Positions 51,351 to 60,446 of a stretch of 64,000 nucleotides of DNA are shown in pieces. The notes below the pieces were generated by a model. It saw only the letters and a list, made by a program, of their open reading frames with translations, ran no database searches and was not told the origin of the DNA. Position numbers and translations under genes: made by a program. This DNA is from CAZDUS01 sp964535015 (GTDB lineage: Bacteria > Verrucomicrobiota > Kiritimatiellia > CAIKKV01 > CAITUY01). The stretch lies in contig CAZHRU010000003.1 of assembly GCA_964535015.1 (NCBI GenBank), positions 4,647-68,646 of the forward strand, in the 5' to 3' direction. Position 1 is the first letter of the stretch, and each line of letters opens with the position of its first letter.

Positions 51351-54300
51351 ATGACGTTTTCAGAAGTATTCATCCGGCGGCCAGTCATGACAATTCTGGT
51401 CACCGTTCTCATGGTGGTTGGCGGGGTCTGGGCTTATTTACGGCTTCCAGTCAACAGTCTGCCGACGGTGGACTATCCCGTGATTCAGGTGACGGTTGCC
51501 TATCCTGGTGCCAGTCCGGCCACGATGGCCTCGGCGGTGGCCACGCCGCTTGAAAATGAATTCACGCAGATCAACGGGCTACAGTTCATGTATTCGGACA
51601 ACAAGCAGGGGGTCAGCACCATTACGCTGACCTTCAGTTTGAGCCGCAACGTGGATCTGGTGGCGCCGGATGTCCAGGCGGCTATCACGCGGGCGGCGCG
51701 TAACCTGCCCACCGATCTGCCGAGTCCGCCCATCTACAAGAAGTTCAACCCGTCGGATTCGCCGATTTTCTACCTGATGGTCTATTCCGAGACCATGCCC
51801 CACGGCGAACTCTATGACTACGCCAACCAGGTGGTGGCGCGGAAACTCAGTATGGTCGAAGGGGTGTCGAAGGTGGAGGTGTTTGGTTCCAAGCGTGCCG
51901 TGCGCATCCAGTTCAGTCCCGAGAAACTGGCCGCCTACCAGATTGGCGTGGACGAGTTGGCCCTGGCGCTCCAGGCGGGGACGGTCAACATTCCCGGCGG
52001 CAGTTTGAACGGCGCGTCGCGCACCTACACCATCGAGCCGCAGGGGCAACTCCGCACCGCCCGCGAATTTGAAAACCTGGTCGTTGCCTCGCGTCTGGGC
52101 GCGCCGGTCCGGTTGCGGGATGTCGCCACGTGCGTTGACAGCATTGGCAACGAGTTGGTGAACATCCGGTTCAGTCCGCCGGGCCGCCCGGACTATGAAA
52201 AATGCGTGGTAATGCCTGTGTCGCGCGTGAGCGGGGCGAATACGGTGGCGGTGGCGGACCGGGTGGTCAAGGCGCTGGAAGAGGCCAGGCGAGAACTGCC
52301 TTCCATGGTTCAACTGGAGATCATGTTCAACGGCGCCGATCCCATCCGTGAATCACTCCATGATGTTCAGGTCACGGTTATCATCGCGCTGGTCATGGTG
52401 GTGCTGGTGATCTTCTTCTTCCTGGGGCGTGTTCGCGAGACCATCATTCCGGCTATTGTCCTGCCGATTTCCCTGTTGGGAACCTTTGCCATGATGCTGC
52501 CGGTGGGGTTCAATCTTGATACCCTTTCGCTGATGGGCATCATCCTGGCCGTGGGGTTCCTGGTGGATGACGCCATTGTGGTGCTGGAGAACACGGTGCG
52601 CCATCTTGAGGAAGGCCTGAAGCCCATCCCCGCGGCGCTGAAGAGCATGAAGGAAATCTCGTTCACCGTGATTTCCACGAGTGCGGCGCTGGTCATTGTG
52701 TTCCTGCCGCTGGTGTTCATGACGGGGGCGGTGGGGCGGAACCTGAGGGAATTCGCCTTGACGGTCATTTTCGCTGTCATTGTTTCCACCGTTCTGGCGC
52801 TGACGTTGTCGCCCATGATGTGTGCGCGTATCCTGCACCGCGCCAAGGATCCGAACCGGATCCAGCGTTCCATCACCGGGTTTATTGCGGGGATGGTGCG
52901 GATATACGGGCGTGCGCTCCATTTCCAACTGCGGCACAAGTGGTTGGCCCTGGTGGCCTGGTTGCTTTGCATCGTGGGGGCCGTCGTGTTGTACTTCAAG
53001 ATACCCGGGGACTTCCTGCCGCCGGGGGATAGCAGTTTCATCATGGGTCCGATGCTCATGCCCCAGGGTGCTTCCACTGAGCAGATGCAAGCCTACCAGG
53101 CCAAGGTGACGGCGCTGATCAAGCAGGATCCCAACGTCACTAAACTCGGGAGCGTCACGGGATTCATGCCCGGGTCGGACCAGAGTCTGGGGTTTGTGTT
53201 CATCCGGCTGAAACCCCCGAAGGGTCGGCCGCCGATTGATCAGATTGCCATGAAACTCATGATGCAGTTGATGGCGATTCCGGATGGTTTCTGTGCCCTG
53301 CGTCCGGCGCCGGTGCTCAAGATCAGTTCGGGAGGCGATCCGACGGCGGTTGGCAGTGACTACGCGTACTTGCTCAAGGGGTTGGACCGCGAGACGGTCT
53401 ATTCGACGGCCCTGCAGTTGCAGAGGGAGATGAGTACCATAGGCCTTTTGAATCCGATGACCATCCAGAACAGTGTCAAGTTGGGGATGCCGATGCTCAA
53501 CGTCGCGCTTGACCGGGACCGGGCCTCGGCGTTGGGGATCACGGCCGGTTCCATTGAGCGGGCACTGGCGCTGGCGTTTGCGGGGGGGTATGTGGCCCAG
53601 TTCACGACCGACCAGGACCAGTACCAGGTCATACCGGAAATCCAGAAGTCCAGCCAGCGGTTGCCGGATGATTTGGCGTTGCTCTATTTGCGGTCCGCCC
53701 AGGGGGGATTGGTTCCCATGAAGTCCATTATTCAGTGGCGTGAGACGGCGGGGCCCCAGAGTGTTCCGCATGCGCAGCAGCATGATGCCGCTGTTATTTC
53801 GTTCAGTGCGTGGCCGGGGATTCCGCTGGGGGTGGTGCTCGGGGAAGTGGAGAAGAAGATAGCGTCCGTTCTGCCGCCGACGGTACACGGGGAGTTCATT
53901 GGCGACGCCCTGGAATTCCGGAAATCCATTGCGAGTCTGGGGTTGTTGCTGTTGATCGCCATCTTCCTCAAATACATCATTCTCGGGATTCTCTATGAGA
54001 GTTACATTCATCCTATCACGATTCTCACGACCCTGCCGGTGGCTCTATTTGGCGGGTTCCTGACGCTTTTCATCTTTGGCAGTACGTTGTCGCTCTATGC
54101 CTACATCGGGGTATTCGTGCTGTTGGGGTTGATCACCAAGAACGGGATTCTGATGGTGGACTTTGCGTTGCAGAGGAAGGCCGAGGGCATGAACAGTTAC
54201 GACGCCATTCACAGTGCCTGTGTGGTCCGGTTCCGTCCGATTCTCATGACGGGGTTATGCGCCATTCTGGGGGCGGTGCCGATTGCCTTCGGGTATGGGG

Positions 54301-54452
54301 CGGATGCGTCCAGCCGGGTTCCGCTTGGACTGGTGGTGATGGGCGGGATGATTTTCGCGCAGGTGATTACGTTGTTTGTAACGCCCGGGATTTATCTCTA
54401 CATGGAGAAAATCCAGGAACGCCTGTTCAAGGCGAGGACGGATCTGGAGTAG
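51351..54452 (+). CDS. RND-family multidrug efflux transporter (HAE1 type)
   Basis: 1033 residues from the ATG at 51351, with GGAGG six bases upstream. It has twelve membrane helices and two large periplasmic loops. The proton-relay residues are intact: two Asp in ILAVGFLVDDAIVVLENTV (AcrB Asp407/408 positions) and Lys in GLITKNGILMVDFAL (Lys940 position). The N-terminus FIRRPVMTILVTVLMVVGG and the porter motif PTVDYPVIQVTVAYPGASP are those of the MdtB/MexQ-like group. It expels drugs or other amphiphiles using the proton gradient. Its 3' end overlaps the convergent lactate permease gene by 26 bases. Confidence 0.97.
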   Translation: MTFSEVFIRRPVMTILVTVLMVVGGVWAYLRLPVNSLPTVDYPVIQVTVAYPGASPATMASAVATPLENEFTQINGLQFMYSDNKQGVSTITLTFSLSRNVDLVAPDVQAAITRAARNLPTDLPSPPIYKKFNPSDSPIFYLMVYSETMPHGELYDYANQVVARKLSMVEGVSKVEVFGSKRAVRIQFSPEKLAAYQIGVDELALALQAGTVNIPGGSLNGASRTYTIEPQGQLRTAREFENLVVASRLGAPVRLRDVATCVDSIGNELVNIRFSPPGRPDYEKCVVMPVSRVSGANTVAVADRVVKALEEARRELPSMVQLEIMFNGADPIRESLHDVQVTVIIALVMVVLVIFFFLGRVRETIIPAIVLPISLLGTFAMMLPVGFNLDTLSLMGIILAVGFLVDDAIVVLENTVRHLEEGLKPIPAALKSMKEISFTVISTSAALVIVFLPLVFMTGAVGRNLREFALTVIFAVIVSTVLALTLSPMMCARILHRAKDPNRIQRSITGFIAGMVRIYGRALHFQLRHKWLALVAWLLCIVGAVVLYFKIPGDFLPPGDSSFIMGPMLMPQGASTEQMQAYQAKVTALIKQDPNVTKLGSVTGFMPGSDQSLGFVFIRLKPPKGRPPIDQIAMKLMMQLMAIPDGFCALRPAPVLKISSGGDPTAVGSDYAYLLKGLDRETVYSTALQLQREMSTIGLLNPMTIQNSVKLGMPMLNVALDRDRASALGITAGSIERALALAFAGGYVAQFTTDQDQYQVIPEIQKSSQRLPDDLALLYLRSAQGGLVPMKSIIQWRETAGPQSVPHAQQHDAAVISFSAWPGIPLGVVLGEVEKKIASVLPPTVHGEFIGDALEFRKSIASLGLLLLIAIFLKYIILGILYESYIHPITILTTLPVALFGGFLTLFIFGSTLSLYAYIGVFVLLGLITKNGILMVDFALQRKAEGMNSYDAIHSACVVRFRPILMTGLCAILGAVPIAFGYGADASSRVPLGLVVMGGMIFAQVITLFVTPGIYLYMEKIQERLFKARTDLE

Positions 54453-55938
54453 CCCCGAGGTAGATCACTGCACTGAGAAGAACCAGATATCCGGCGCAAT
54501 AGACGATGGTGGTTCTCAGGATTTCGTTTTGGCGGGATTCCACGCCGGCGATTGAGGCGCCCACCGAGATGCTTTGCGGGGAGATCATCTTGCCGGCGGT
54601 GGCACCCGAGGTGTTGGCGGCGGAAAGCCATGCGGGGTCGTAGCCTGTGTTGATGGCGGTTTGCTTCTGTAATGACCCCAGCAGGATGTTGGACGAGGTG
54701 TCGCTGCCGGTCACAAAGGTTCCGATGGCGCCGAGCCACGGTGAGAGGAGGGGGAAATACCCGCCCACGGTGGATGCGAGCATTTTGGCGACGGAGGCGA
54801 TCATGCCCGAGGCGGTCATGATCTTGGCCAGGATCAGGATCGAGATGACGACCACGGCGGTGCGCCGGAGTTTTGCGGCGGCCTGACCGACAAGGTGCAG
54901 GGATCGTTTGAAGGTCAGGCCGCCCGCAAGGGTGCCGATGAAGCCGGAAAGCATCAGGAGCGTTCCCGGCGAGGTGAGCAGATCCAGGGGGACAGTGTGG
55001 CCGTTGCCGCCCAGTGACAGGACGAAAGGGGGCTTTTGGAGGATTTTGAGGGGGGTGAGGCGGGTGGCCAGGACCATAACGAGAAGGCAGATGAAGGGGA
55101 GAGAGGCGGTGAACAGGGAAGGTTCGCCGGGTTCGCGCGGAGTAACGGGCGTATTCTGCCTGAGGCAGTGACTGTAGGCGACATAAGCGAACAGGGAGAT
55201 GAGGGATCCGCCGACGGCCACCAGTTCGGGGCCGGAGAACCAGGCGATGAGCAGTTGTGTTGTTGAGAAGACAACGCCGATAAACAGGGCTTCGAGCAGG
55301 GAGCGACGGGATCCGCGCCAGCCGCCGTTCGCCATGAGGACCAGGACGGATGGGATCAGGACGGCGAAGAGTGCCAATTGAACGGCCGTATGCCGGGTCA
55401 GGGTGGTGATGTCCAGTCCAGTTGCGTTGGCCAGGGCGAACATCGGGATGCCCAGGCCGCCAAAGGCGACGGGGACGGAATTGGCCACGAGGCAGATCAC
55501 GGTGGCCCGAACGGGTTTGATGCCAAGGACAATCAGCATGCCAGCGGGGACGGCGACGGCGGAACCGAAGCCAGCCACGGATTCGAGGAATCCGCCCAGG
55601 CAGAAGGCGATCAGGACGACTTGGACGGGTCGGTCGGGTGTGACGGCCGTGATGAAGCGGCGGAACGTGTTGATGGCCTTGGTTTCCGTGCAGGCCAGGA
55701 AGACGAAGATGGCGGCGAGGATCACCCACAGGATGGGAACCACGGCGGTGACGGTTCCTTCGAAAGCGGCCCAACCGAGGAGGGGGAGGGAGGCGTTCCA
55801 ACCGGACCAGGCGAGCAGGGCGGTCGCGGTGGCGGCCAACAGGGCGACAGCGTGGGCGGGACGTCTCGTGAAGCCCAGTCCGATGAAGAGCAAGACCAAC
55901 GGGACCAACCCAACGAATCCTGAAGATAGATCAGTCAT
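54427..55938 (-). CDS. lctP: L-lactate permease family transporter
   Basis: 503 residues from the ATG at 55938. About thirteen membrane helices carry LctP landmarks: CLGGFLESVAGFGSAVAVPA, VANSVPVAFGGLGIPM, IGTFVTGSDTSSNILLGSLQ and NTSGATAGKMISPQSISVG. These proteins import lactate or glycolate with protons. It is slightly shorter than typical LctP (about 530-560), mostly in loops. No lactate dehydrogenase adjoins it. Convergent overlap with the RND gene means neither can have a separate terminator between them. Confidence 0.93.
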   Translation of the reverse strand: MTDLSSGFVGLVPLVLLFIGLGFTRRPAHAVALLAATATALLAWSGWNASLPLLGWAAFEGTVTAVVPILWVILAAIFVFLACTETKAINTFRRFITAVTPDRPVQVVLIAFCLGGFLESVAGFGSAVAVPAGMLIVLGIKPVRATVICLVANSVPVAFGGLGIPMFALANATGLDITTLTRHTAVQLALFAVLIPSVLVLMANGGWRGSRRSLLEALFIGVVFSTTQLLIAWFSGPELVAVGGSLISLFAYVAYSHCLRQNTPVTPREPGEPSLFTASLPFICLLVMVLATRLTPLKILQKPPFVLSLGGNGHTVPLDLLTSPGTLLMLSGFIGTLAGGLTFKRSLHLVGQAAAKLRRTAVVVISILILAKIMTASGMIASVAKMLASTVGGYFPLLSPWLGAIGTFVTGSDTSSNILLGSLQKQTAINTGYDPAWLSAANTSGATAGKMISPQSISVGASIAGVESRQNEILRTTIVYCAGYLVLLSAVIYLGATPDPSSP

Positions 55939-56101
55939 TTCGGCGTCCAAAAAGAGCGCAAGAATGTGACAGGGCGTGATGGAACGCAAGCCGCAACTGT
56001 GCGTGGATTATGGGTTGACTCAATTCGCCGCCTGCCTCATTGTTTTGGGCAAAGGGAAATTTGGATAATTGGCTGTTTCGCGGGGGAAAGGAAAAGTCAC
56101 C

Positions 56102-56539
56102 ATGCCGTTGCCGTTGTATCCTGGATCCGAGGGGCTTTCGCTAATGGAATTGACGAGGCTGACGGCCATGGCGGCGGGGGCCGTGACGGGGGCGGCTGCA
56201 GGGTGGCTCTGCAAGCGCAGCATCGGACTTTCCCTGATTGCTTTCATGATTGGCATTATGGGGGGGCTGTTGATTGGGACCGGGATGGGGCGGTGGCTTT
56301 ATGTGGCCGAGAACGGGATTGATTGTTACATCACGGCCGGTTTCGGGTGCCTGGTGTCAGCCGCTTTGTCCGCGCTGGCCGGATCTATTCCCACGGCGCT
56401 GGTGATTTCAGCGGTGATTACCTTTTTGACGTTGCGGCACATGCATCCGCGGCCGCCGCGAATCCGAACGGGGCTGATGGCGGTGTGGTGCGGCGTGATC
56501 GGCGGGCTACTGACGGCGGTGTTCGTGGCGCTGGTGTAG
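56102..56539 (+). CDS. Small four-helix membrane protein, unknown function
   Basis: 145 residues from the ATG at 56102 (GGAAAGGA upstream). Four hydrophobic segments are visible: AAGAVTGAAAGWLC, IGLSLIAFMIGIMGGLLIGT, ITAGFGCLVSAALSALAG and LVISAVITFLTL, with a final GLMAVWCGVIGGLLTAVFVA. Gly/Ala-rich packing recalls GlyGly-type small membrane proteins, but no family is recognised. It lies between lctP and the nucleotide-sugar dehydrogenase on the opposite strand to both. Confidence 0.65.
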   Translation: MPLPLYPGSEGLSLMELTRLTAMAAGAVTGAAAGWLCKRSIGLSLIAFMIGIMGGLLIGTGMGRWLYVAENGIDCYITAGFGCLVSAALSALAGSIPTALVISAVITFLTLRHMHPRPPRIRTGLMAVWCGVIGGLLTAVFVALV

Positions 56540-56543
56540 AGGC

Positions 56544-57854
56544 TCAGGCCTTGACGATGTTGCGGGCGGGTTTGGAATAGACGCCCCGCGTATCCACGAT
56601 CAACTTCGCGTGCCTTTTCAGCATCTTGTAGTCGAACGCCGAATGGTGTGTGGCCAGCAGGATGGCATCGTAGGAGGCGATGGTTCGCGGGGTCAGGGGC
56701 ACGCTTTTCAGAGTGAAATGATGTTCCCGCATTTTTGGGAAGACCGGGAAGTAAGGGTCGGAGTAGGCGTACCGGGCTCCCCGTTTGCGCAGGAGTTCCA
56801 GCAGGATCATGGAGGGAGACTCGCGAGGGTCGTCCACGTCCTTCTTGTAGGAGAGGCCGAGGAGGAGGATGCGGCTGTTCTTGACTGATTTGCCGCGCTC
56901 GTTAAGGGCCTCGGCCAGTTTGCCGATGACCCATTCCGGCATGCCGCTGTTCACTTCGCCGGCCAGTTCGATGAAGCGGGTATGGACGCCGTATTCCCGG
57001 GCCTTCCACGTCAGGTAGAAGGGGTCGATGGGGATGCAGTGGCCGCCGAGGCCGGGGCCGGGTTGGTAAGGGACGAAGCCGAACGGTTTGGTGGAGGCCG
57101 CCTCGATGACCTCGTGGATATCAATGCCCATGCGGTCGGCCACGATCTTCATTTCGTTTACCAATCCGATATTGACGGAGCGGTGGATGTTTTCCAGGAG
57201 TTTGGTCATCTCGGCCACGCGGGTGGAACTGACGGGGACGACCCGGTCAATGGCCTTGCCGTAGAGGGCTAAGCCGGCGGCGAGGCAGGCGGGGGTGACG
57301 CCGCCGCAGACCTTGGGGATGGAACGGGTATTGAACTTCGGGTTGCCGGGGTCCTCGCGTTCGGGCGAGAAGACCACGAAGTAGTCCTCACCGATGGTGA
57401 AGCCGCGCGCGGCGATACGCGGGACGAGTTCCTCGTCGGTGGTGCCGGGATAGGTGGTGCTTTCCAGCGACATGATCTGGCCGGCGCGGATATGGGGGAC
57501 GAGTGACTCGACGGTGCCGACGACGAAACTCAGGTCCGGTTCGCGGTGTTCATCGAGTGGGGTGGGGACGCAGATGATGAGGGCGTCGGTCTTGCGGGCG
57601 CGGGCGAAGTCGGTGGTGGCCTCGAAGCCGGATTTGCGGGCGCGGCGGAGCGCCTGGGCGGGAATATGTTTGATGTAACTTTTCCCGGCGGTGAGCAGTT
57701 TGACCTTATGTGGGTCAATATCGATGCCGAGGACCTTGTAGCCTTCCTCGATAAAGCGCAGGACGAGCGGGAGGCCGACATAGCCCAATCCCACGATGCC
57801 GATGACGGCGGACTTGCGATCGAGTTTGCGGATCAGTTTGGTTTTGTAGTCCAT
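56544..57854 (-). CDS. UDP-sugar 6-dehydrogenase (UDP-GlcNAc/ManNAc dehydrogenase type)
   Basis: 436 residues from the ATG at 57854, with GGGGGAGG upstream. It has an N-terminal NAD motif IGIVGLGYVGLPLVLRFIEE, the middle helix TKLLENIHRSVNIGLVNEM and the catalytic Cys in GPGLGGHCIPIDPFYLTWKA, then the C-terminal RILLLGLSYKKDVDDPRESP. The GGHCIPIDP form is that of the WbpA/WecC group, which oxidise UDP-N-acetyl sugars to uronic acids, rather than UDP-glucose dehydrogenase. Together with the DegT aminotransferase and epimerase at the window end it should make an amino-uronic sugar for surface polysaccharide. Confidence 0.92.
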   Translation of the reverse strand: MDYKTKLIRKLDRKSAVIGIVGLGYVGLPLVLRFIEEGYKVLGIDIDPHKVKLLTAGKSYIKHIPAQALRRARKSGFEATTDFARARKTDALIICVPTPLDEHREPDLSFVVGTVESLVPHIRAGQIMSLESTTYPGTTDEELVPRIAARGFTIGEDYFVVFSPEREDPGNPKFNTRSIPKVCGGVTPACLAAGLALYGKAIDRVVPVSSTRVAEMTKLLENIHRSVNIGLVNEMKIVADRMGIDIHEVIEAASTKPFGFVPYQPGPGLGGHCIPIDPFYLTWKAREYGVHTRFIELAGEVNSGMPEWVIGKLAEALNERGKSVKNSRILLLGLSYKKDVDDPRESPSMILLELLRKRGARYAYSDPYFPVFPKMREHHFTLKSVPLTPRTIASYDAILLATHHSAFDYKMLKRHAKLIVDTRGVYSKPARNIVKA

Positions 57855-57900
57855 GGTGTTTGCCTCCCCCTGAGTCAATGTAGAACCGACTGTCTGGTAT

Positions 57901-57934
57901 TTAACCACGAAGGGTGCGAAGGACACAAAGGAAA
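57901..57934. repeat. AACCACGAAGG-type dispersed repeat
   Basis: TTAACCACGAAGGGTGCGAA followed by GGACACAAAGG. This kind of element is widespread in intergenic DNA of PVC and related genomes as I recall. A fragment (AACCACAACGGGG) is near 63207. Confidence 0.45.
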
Positions 57935-58024
57935 TAGTGACCCGCCATTTGGCGAAGTCGGCAAACAAAGATTGCCGATCGATTTCCTGTCCGGATTTGC
58001 CTTCTGCTGCAGCATACTAGTAGA

Positions 58025-60163
58025 ATGAGCGATGTCATGAACGACAGGGAATTGTTGCAGGCGTTTGCCCGGCAGAAGTCGGGATCGGCGTTCGCGGAAC
58101 TGGTGCGCCGCCACGGCAAACTGGTCTATTCCTGTGCCCGGCAACGTGTGGGCGACCCCCACGCCGCCGAGGACATTACCCAGTCGGTCTTCCTCGCTCT
58201 GGCCATCAAAGCCCCCAAACTGCCGGCCGACGTTGTCTTGCCGGGATGGTTGTATCGGGCCACCCGGTTTGCGGCGGCCGAATACCACAGGCGGGAACAA
58301 CACCGCCGGGAGAGGGAAATGCGAGCCAGCGAACACCAACAGATCCATGGGGCCACCGACGACACAGTCGCGCTTTGGGAGGCAATCCGCCCCCACCTGG
58401 CCGAGGCGCTCGACGGGTTGTCATCCGCCGACCGTGATGCGGTTTTGCTGCGGTTCTACGAACAGGCGAGTTACCCGCAGATCGCAGAGACGTTGCGGAT
58501 GTCGCACGATTCCGCCCGCAAGCGGGTGGATCGGGCGCTGGACAAACTGCGCCGATTCTTCACCAAGAAAGGCATCGGAATCGGCACGGGTGCACTGGCG
58601 GCCTTGCTTTCCGCGGAAGCCGGAGCCGTAACTCTCCCGGCAACATTTGTGTCCGCCACGGTCAAGGGAGCGACCTTGGTTGCGGGTGGAAAATTGGCGG
58701 CAGGCGTTGGTGTCGGCATGGTGTCGGCCCACGTTGCCGCGTTAACGAAAGGAGCCCTGAAGATGATATTCATTGCCAAAGTAAAAACCGCCGCCCTGAT
58801 TGCTGCCGCCTGTGTCGTCGTGGCCGGTAGCGGGGTGGTTGTCGCCAAACAACTCGTTGTGTCTTCGACACCAGTGCCATCTGAAACGAAAGTTGCGGTG
58901 CCGGTAGCCACACCTGTTCTGGTCGCACCCGCACCCGCCCCAGTCACGCCCGATCAACCGCCGACTGTGACACCGGCCCCGGCTTCCTCCAAGGTCGCCG
59001 ACCAGTCAGTCCATTTCACCGAGGCAGACAACGGCAAGACGGTGACGGTCACAGTGGGGCAGACCTTCGAAATCGTACTCCGCAGTAGCCAGAAACTGAC
59101 GGGTTGGGAAGGTGGACGGCCTGATGGCGAGAACGTCGTGCGGTTGAGTGAGGAAAAAGGGTTCCAGTACCGTGCGGTAAAGGTCGGCCGGTGCTTGATC
59201 CAGTTGGATCTCGTTTATCCGAGCGGTCCGGAGGTGACAACGCGCAGGAAAGCCGAGTTGAGGGGCCGTTTCAAATTGACGGTGCAGGTGCGGGCGGCGG
59301 ACGAGACGTCGGCCACGACGCAGCCGATCCGGCTGGCCAACGGTTTGGAGTTGGTGGCATTTGGCCCAAGTCAGGCCGACGCGCCGACGCGAACGCGGGC
59401 GACGCCGTTGACGCTGGGCGTGCGGGTCACCAACCCGACCGCGCAACCGCAGGAGTTCTGGCCGCACAAAGTTCAGATCCTGCTTCGCTGGGGCCGCGGC
59501 GAACTGCGGACGGTTGGCATTAATGTGGATGTTACGGCGCGTGCGCGTGCCATCAGCATCCCGGCGGGTGGCACCCAGTCGTTCCCGTTGACCGATGCTC
59601 GGTTCAGTTACGGCGGCAAGCCGCCGTACCTGGCGTTTTACAGTGCCTCGTTGCACCCGGGCGCGTACTATGAGCAGGAGGTGAAGGGCGAAGCAGGCCA
59701 AGTCGGGTTCGCGTTTGAGTACCAAGAGGACAACGCCAGCCCGCGCACCGTCGAGATTATCTGCCGGCTGGTCGCTGCGCCTGCGGCGGCAGCCCCTGCC
59801 GTCAACGAGTACGTCGCCCAGCAGATCGCGCAACTTTGGGTCACCGCACTGTTGCAGGGCCGTGTCGAGCAAGTCGTGGCGGTCTCGGACGTGCCGTTCG
59901 TCTGGGACGAACGCGAGGTGGTGAAGACCGCTGAGGAACTCAAAACCAAGATTGAGGGCGTGATCAAGACGAAGGGCGTACGCAACCTGCAAGCCGGGGA
60001 GGCCACATTCCTCAAGGATGCGGAAGTCGCGCAGGCGGCGGATCGGTTCAACATGCTCGACGTTGCCGGGTTGGCCTTCGTGTTGGTGAAGATCGATACG
60101 GAAGGTGTGCTTCTGGCCATCAAGTCCGGCAACCAATTGAAGGTGGGCGGTTTCAGTGATTGA
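58025..60163 (+). CDS. ECF sigma factor with membrane anchor and extracytoplasmic domain
   Basis: 712 residues. Residues 1-95 are sigma region 2 (AFAELVRRHGKLVYSCARQR, GDPHAAEDITQSVFLALA) and ~128-183 are region 4 (LSSADRDAVLLRFYEQASYP, MSHDSARKRVDRALDKLRR). A Gly/Ala-rich linker with VAALTKG leads to a membrane helix at about 255-277 (TAALIAAACVVVAGSGVVVA), a Pro-rich spacer, and a ~430-residue C-terminal part. The part from ~328 resembles the chagasin (I42 inhibitor) fold (NGKTVTVTVGQTFEIVL, TGWEGG), a tentative match. The architecture implies a sigma factor held at the membrane and released or controlled by an outside domain. Coding DNA is C-rich on the + strand (16 G, 24 C in 58141-58200), opposite to most of the window. 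Confidence 0.85.
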   Translation: MSDVMNDRELLQAFARQKSGSAFAELVRRHGKLVYSCARQRVGDPHAAEDITQSVFLALAIKAPKLPADVVLPGWLYRATRFAAAEYHRREQHRREREMRASEHQQIHGATDDTVALWEAIRPHLAEALDGLSSADRDAVLLRFYEQASYPQIAETLRMSHDSARKRVDRALDKLRRFFTKKGIGIGTGALAALLSAEAGAVTLPATFVSATVKGATLVAGGKLAAGVGVGMVSAHVAALTKGALKMIFIAKVKTAALIAAACVVVAGSGVVVAKQLVVSSTPVPSETKVAVPVATPVLVAPAPAPVTPDQPPTVTPAPASSKVADQSVHFTEADNGKTVTVTVGQTFEIVLRSSQKLTGWEGGRPDGENVVRLSEEKGFQYRAVKVGRCLIQLDLVYPSGPEVTTRRKAELRGRFKLTVQVRAADETSATTQPIRLANGLELVAFGPSQADAPTRTRATPLTLGVRVTNPTAQPQEFWPHKVQILLRWGRGELRTVGINVDVTARARAISIPAGGTQSFPLTDARFSYGGKPPYLAFYSASLHPGAYYEQEVKGEAGQVGFAFEYQEDNASPRTVEIICRLVAAPAAAAPAVNEYVAQQIAQLWVTALLQGRVEQVVAVSDVPFVWDEREVVKTAEELKTKIEGVIKTKGVRNLQAGEATFLKDAEVAQAADRFNMLDVAGLAFVLVKIDTEGVLLAIKSGNQLKVGGFSD

Positions 60164-60446
60164 CGTGGGCCGATCTTGATACGTCCGCCATTTCGGTCTG
60201 TTGGTGTACCGGCGCTTCTGCGACGACTAAGACCGCACAATCTATTGAGACTGCGGAGATTGGCGAGGGGCGACTAGGTTCGCTGCCGAGGCATAACTCG
60301 TTGAGTGGAAAAGTATAACATGCAAAACGACTCCCTGTCGGAATAAAGTGATAGATTGTGTGTCCCTAAGCGACTTAGTCAGTCTTCGAAGATTTATGAT
60401 ATTTATTGTCACAGTGAGGGAACGAGATACGGATAGGTTGGTAAGA

